This document shows, piece after piece, positions 63,231 to 64,000 of a stretch of DNA of 64,000 nucleotides; positions within the stretch are counted from its first letter, which is position 1, and the number at the start of each line of letters is the position of its first letter. Origin of the DNA: Lepidodermella squamata (Eukaryota > Gastrotricha). The stretch is taken from NCBI GenBank assembly GCA_047495785.1, contig JBLDXI010000003.1:1674001-1738000 (forward strand). The letters are read 5' to 3'. The notes beneath the pieces were generated by a model. The model had not been told where the DNA came from. It was given only the letters and a program-made list of their open reading frames with translations, and ran no database searches. The translations under genes and the position numbers were made by a program.

Positions 63231-64000
63231 CTTGCTGGAGTCCTTACCTTAGTAGCGGTCTATTTCGCTAACATGTTAGTTACCTGAAGTTAGTTGCCTG
63301 AGTGCAACGACCTCAGTCATAGGGCAACACGGTAATACGTGCGCGCGCGTGTGGCAGCGATGTAGTTATGTTTCCTTCATTTTATACTGGCCCCTCTTTG
63401 CGAGCAGGCCGTATTGTTGCTTGGATTTACTGTTTATTGTATTAGCATTCATTTCATGCGGACTACTTAGGTTAAGGTTAGCAATTTTAGCAAGAAGCTC
63501 AATAAAAATGCATCTCTTAACTTCTGCTATCTGCCATCCTTACCTCGGCACTGCAGTCCTATAAGCATCCCGAACAATCAAATTGAGTCGGAACCCGCAT
63601 GATTAGGCTCACGGAATCGAAAAACTGGCCTCATCCCTTTTGGGGTTTCGTCACTAATAAAGTTAAAATTAGCATGAAATTTATTAATCTTGAACTGCTC
63701 GCGCAATCTGATTGGAATCAGAGTTGCTAGTTAAGTGTGAAGTATGCCAGTATGCTGCATCAACTCAGTAAAAAATGATCTCCTCTACTTTTTGAACGCT
63801 CAATTTGCATAGCTGACTTGGGTTCGAAAGTCGAAAGAGCAGTATTAAAGCTCTGATTTCGTTAGTTGTCGGGGATCATCGGCATCCCATATATGAAATG
63901 GCGATTACTGACAGCAGCTAATCACTCAAGGACGTATATCAGTGTTTCCATTGAGTGCGAAAGTAATACTGCTCAACCCGAACAGCGACCTAATATTTAC
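63231..64000. other. Window end, no gene seen
   Basis: 770 bp without a recognisable gene on either strand. A short frame at 63349-63564 is unlikely to be coding. Confidence 0.5.

Overview
This is nuclear DNA from an intron-rich animal, most likely a nematode or close ecdysozoan relative. The evidence is multi-exon genes with many 45-60 bp introns, frequent TTTCAG-type acceptors, AT-rich 'tcgaaaattt' intron filler, and orthologues of an UNC-89/obscurin-type muscle protein, a TRPN (NompC/TRP-4) mechanosensory channel, a Kir channel, CDKAL1, SCYL2 and an MRP-type ABC transporter. I cannot name the species; a tardigrade is the main alternative. Coding spans run from first to last coding base and include introns; exon limits were read by hand from splice signals and reading-phase continuity.

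Layout. 0.1-4.4 kb: C-terminal part of an UNC-89-like Ig-FN3-pseudokinase gene. 4.9-12.7 kb: a large secreted protein with a PAN-like domain, discoidin/fucolectin-like domains and LamG-like jellyrolls. 13.1-14.8 kb: two tandem Ly6/uPAR-type genes with identical exon structure. 14.9-23.3 kb: a 20-exon TRPN channel with a very large mucin-like insertion before the pore helix. 23.7-25.3 kb: an inward-rectifier K+ channel. 26.4-35.7 kb: two tandem RING/B-box/coiled-coil/ankyrin genes; the second has two oversized introns carrying transposon debris. 36.3-37.2 kb: an F-box gene. 38.8-42.1 kb: two tandem type II membrane glycosyltransferase-like genes; a third paralogue lies inverted at 52.5-53.9 kb. 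42.4-45.3 kb: CDKAL1 (minus strand). 45.3-47.9 kb: mostly intergenic with decayed coding-like fragments. 47.9-51.4 kb: SCYL2. 52 kb: a small secreted Cys-rich peptide gene (minus). 54.9-59.7 kb: an ABCC/MRP transporter. 60.7-62.8 kb: two intronless GH114 glycosidase genes (minus), one frameshifted.

A convergent tRNA-Thr(CGT)/tRNA-Gly(GCC) cassette occurs three times (37.5, 60.2 and 63.0 kb), plus a solo Gly gene (54.5 kb) and a Thr-like fragment (49.8 kb). Two of the cassettes form an inverted pair around the GH114 genes.

The protein genes are mostly unrelated neighbours, as usual in animal genomes. Coherent local units are the tandem families (Ly6, RBCC-ankyrin, glycosyltransferase, GH114), each apparently made by local duplication. 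The most unusual items are the glycosylated turret of the TRPN channel, the RBCC-ankyrin pair, the lectin-like giant secreted protein, and the intronless GH114 island between inverted tRNA cassettes.
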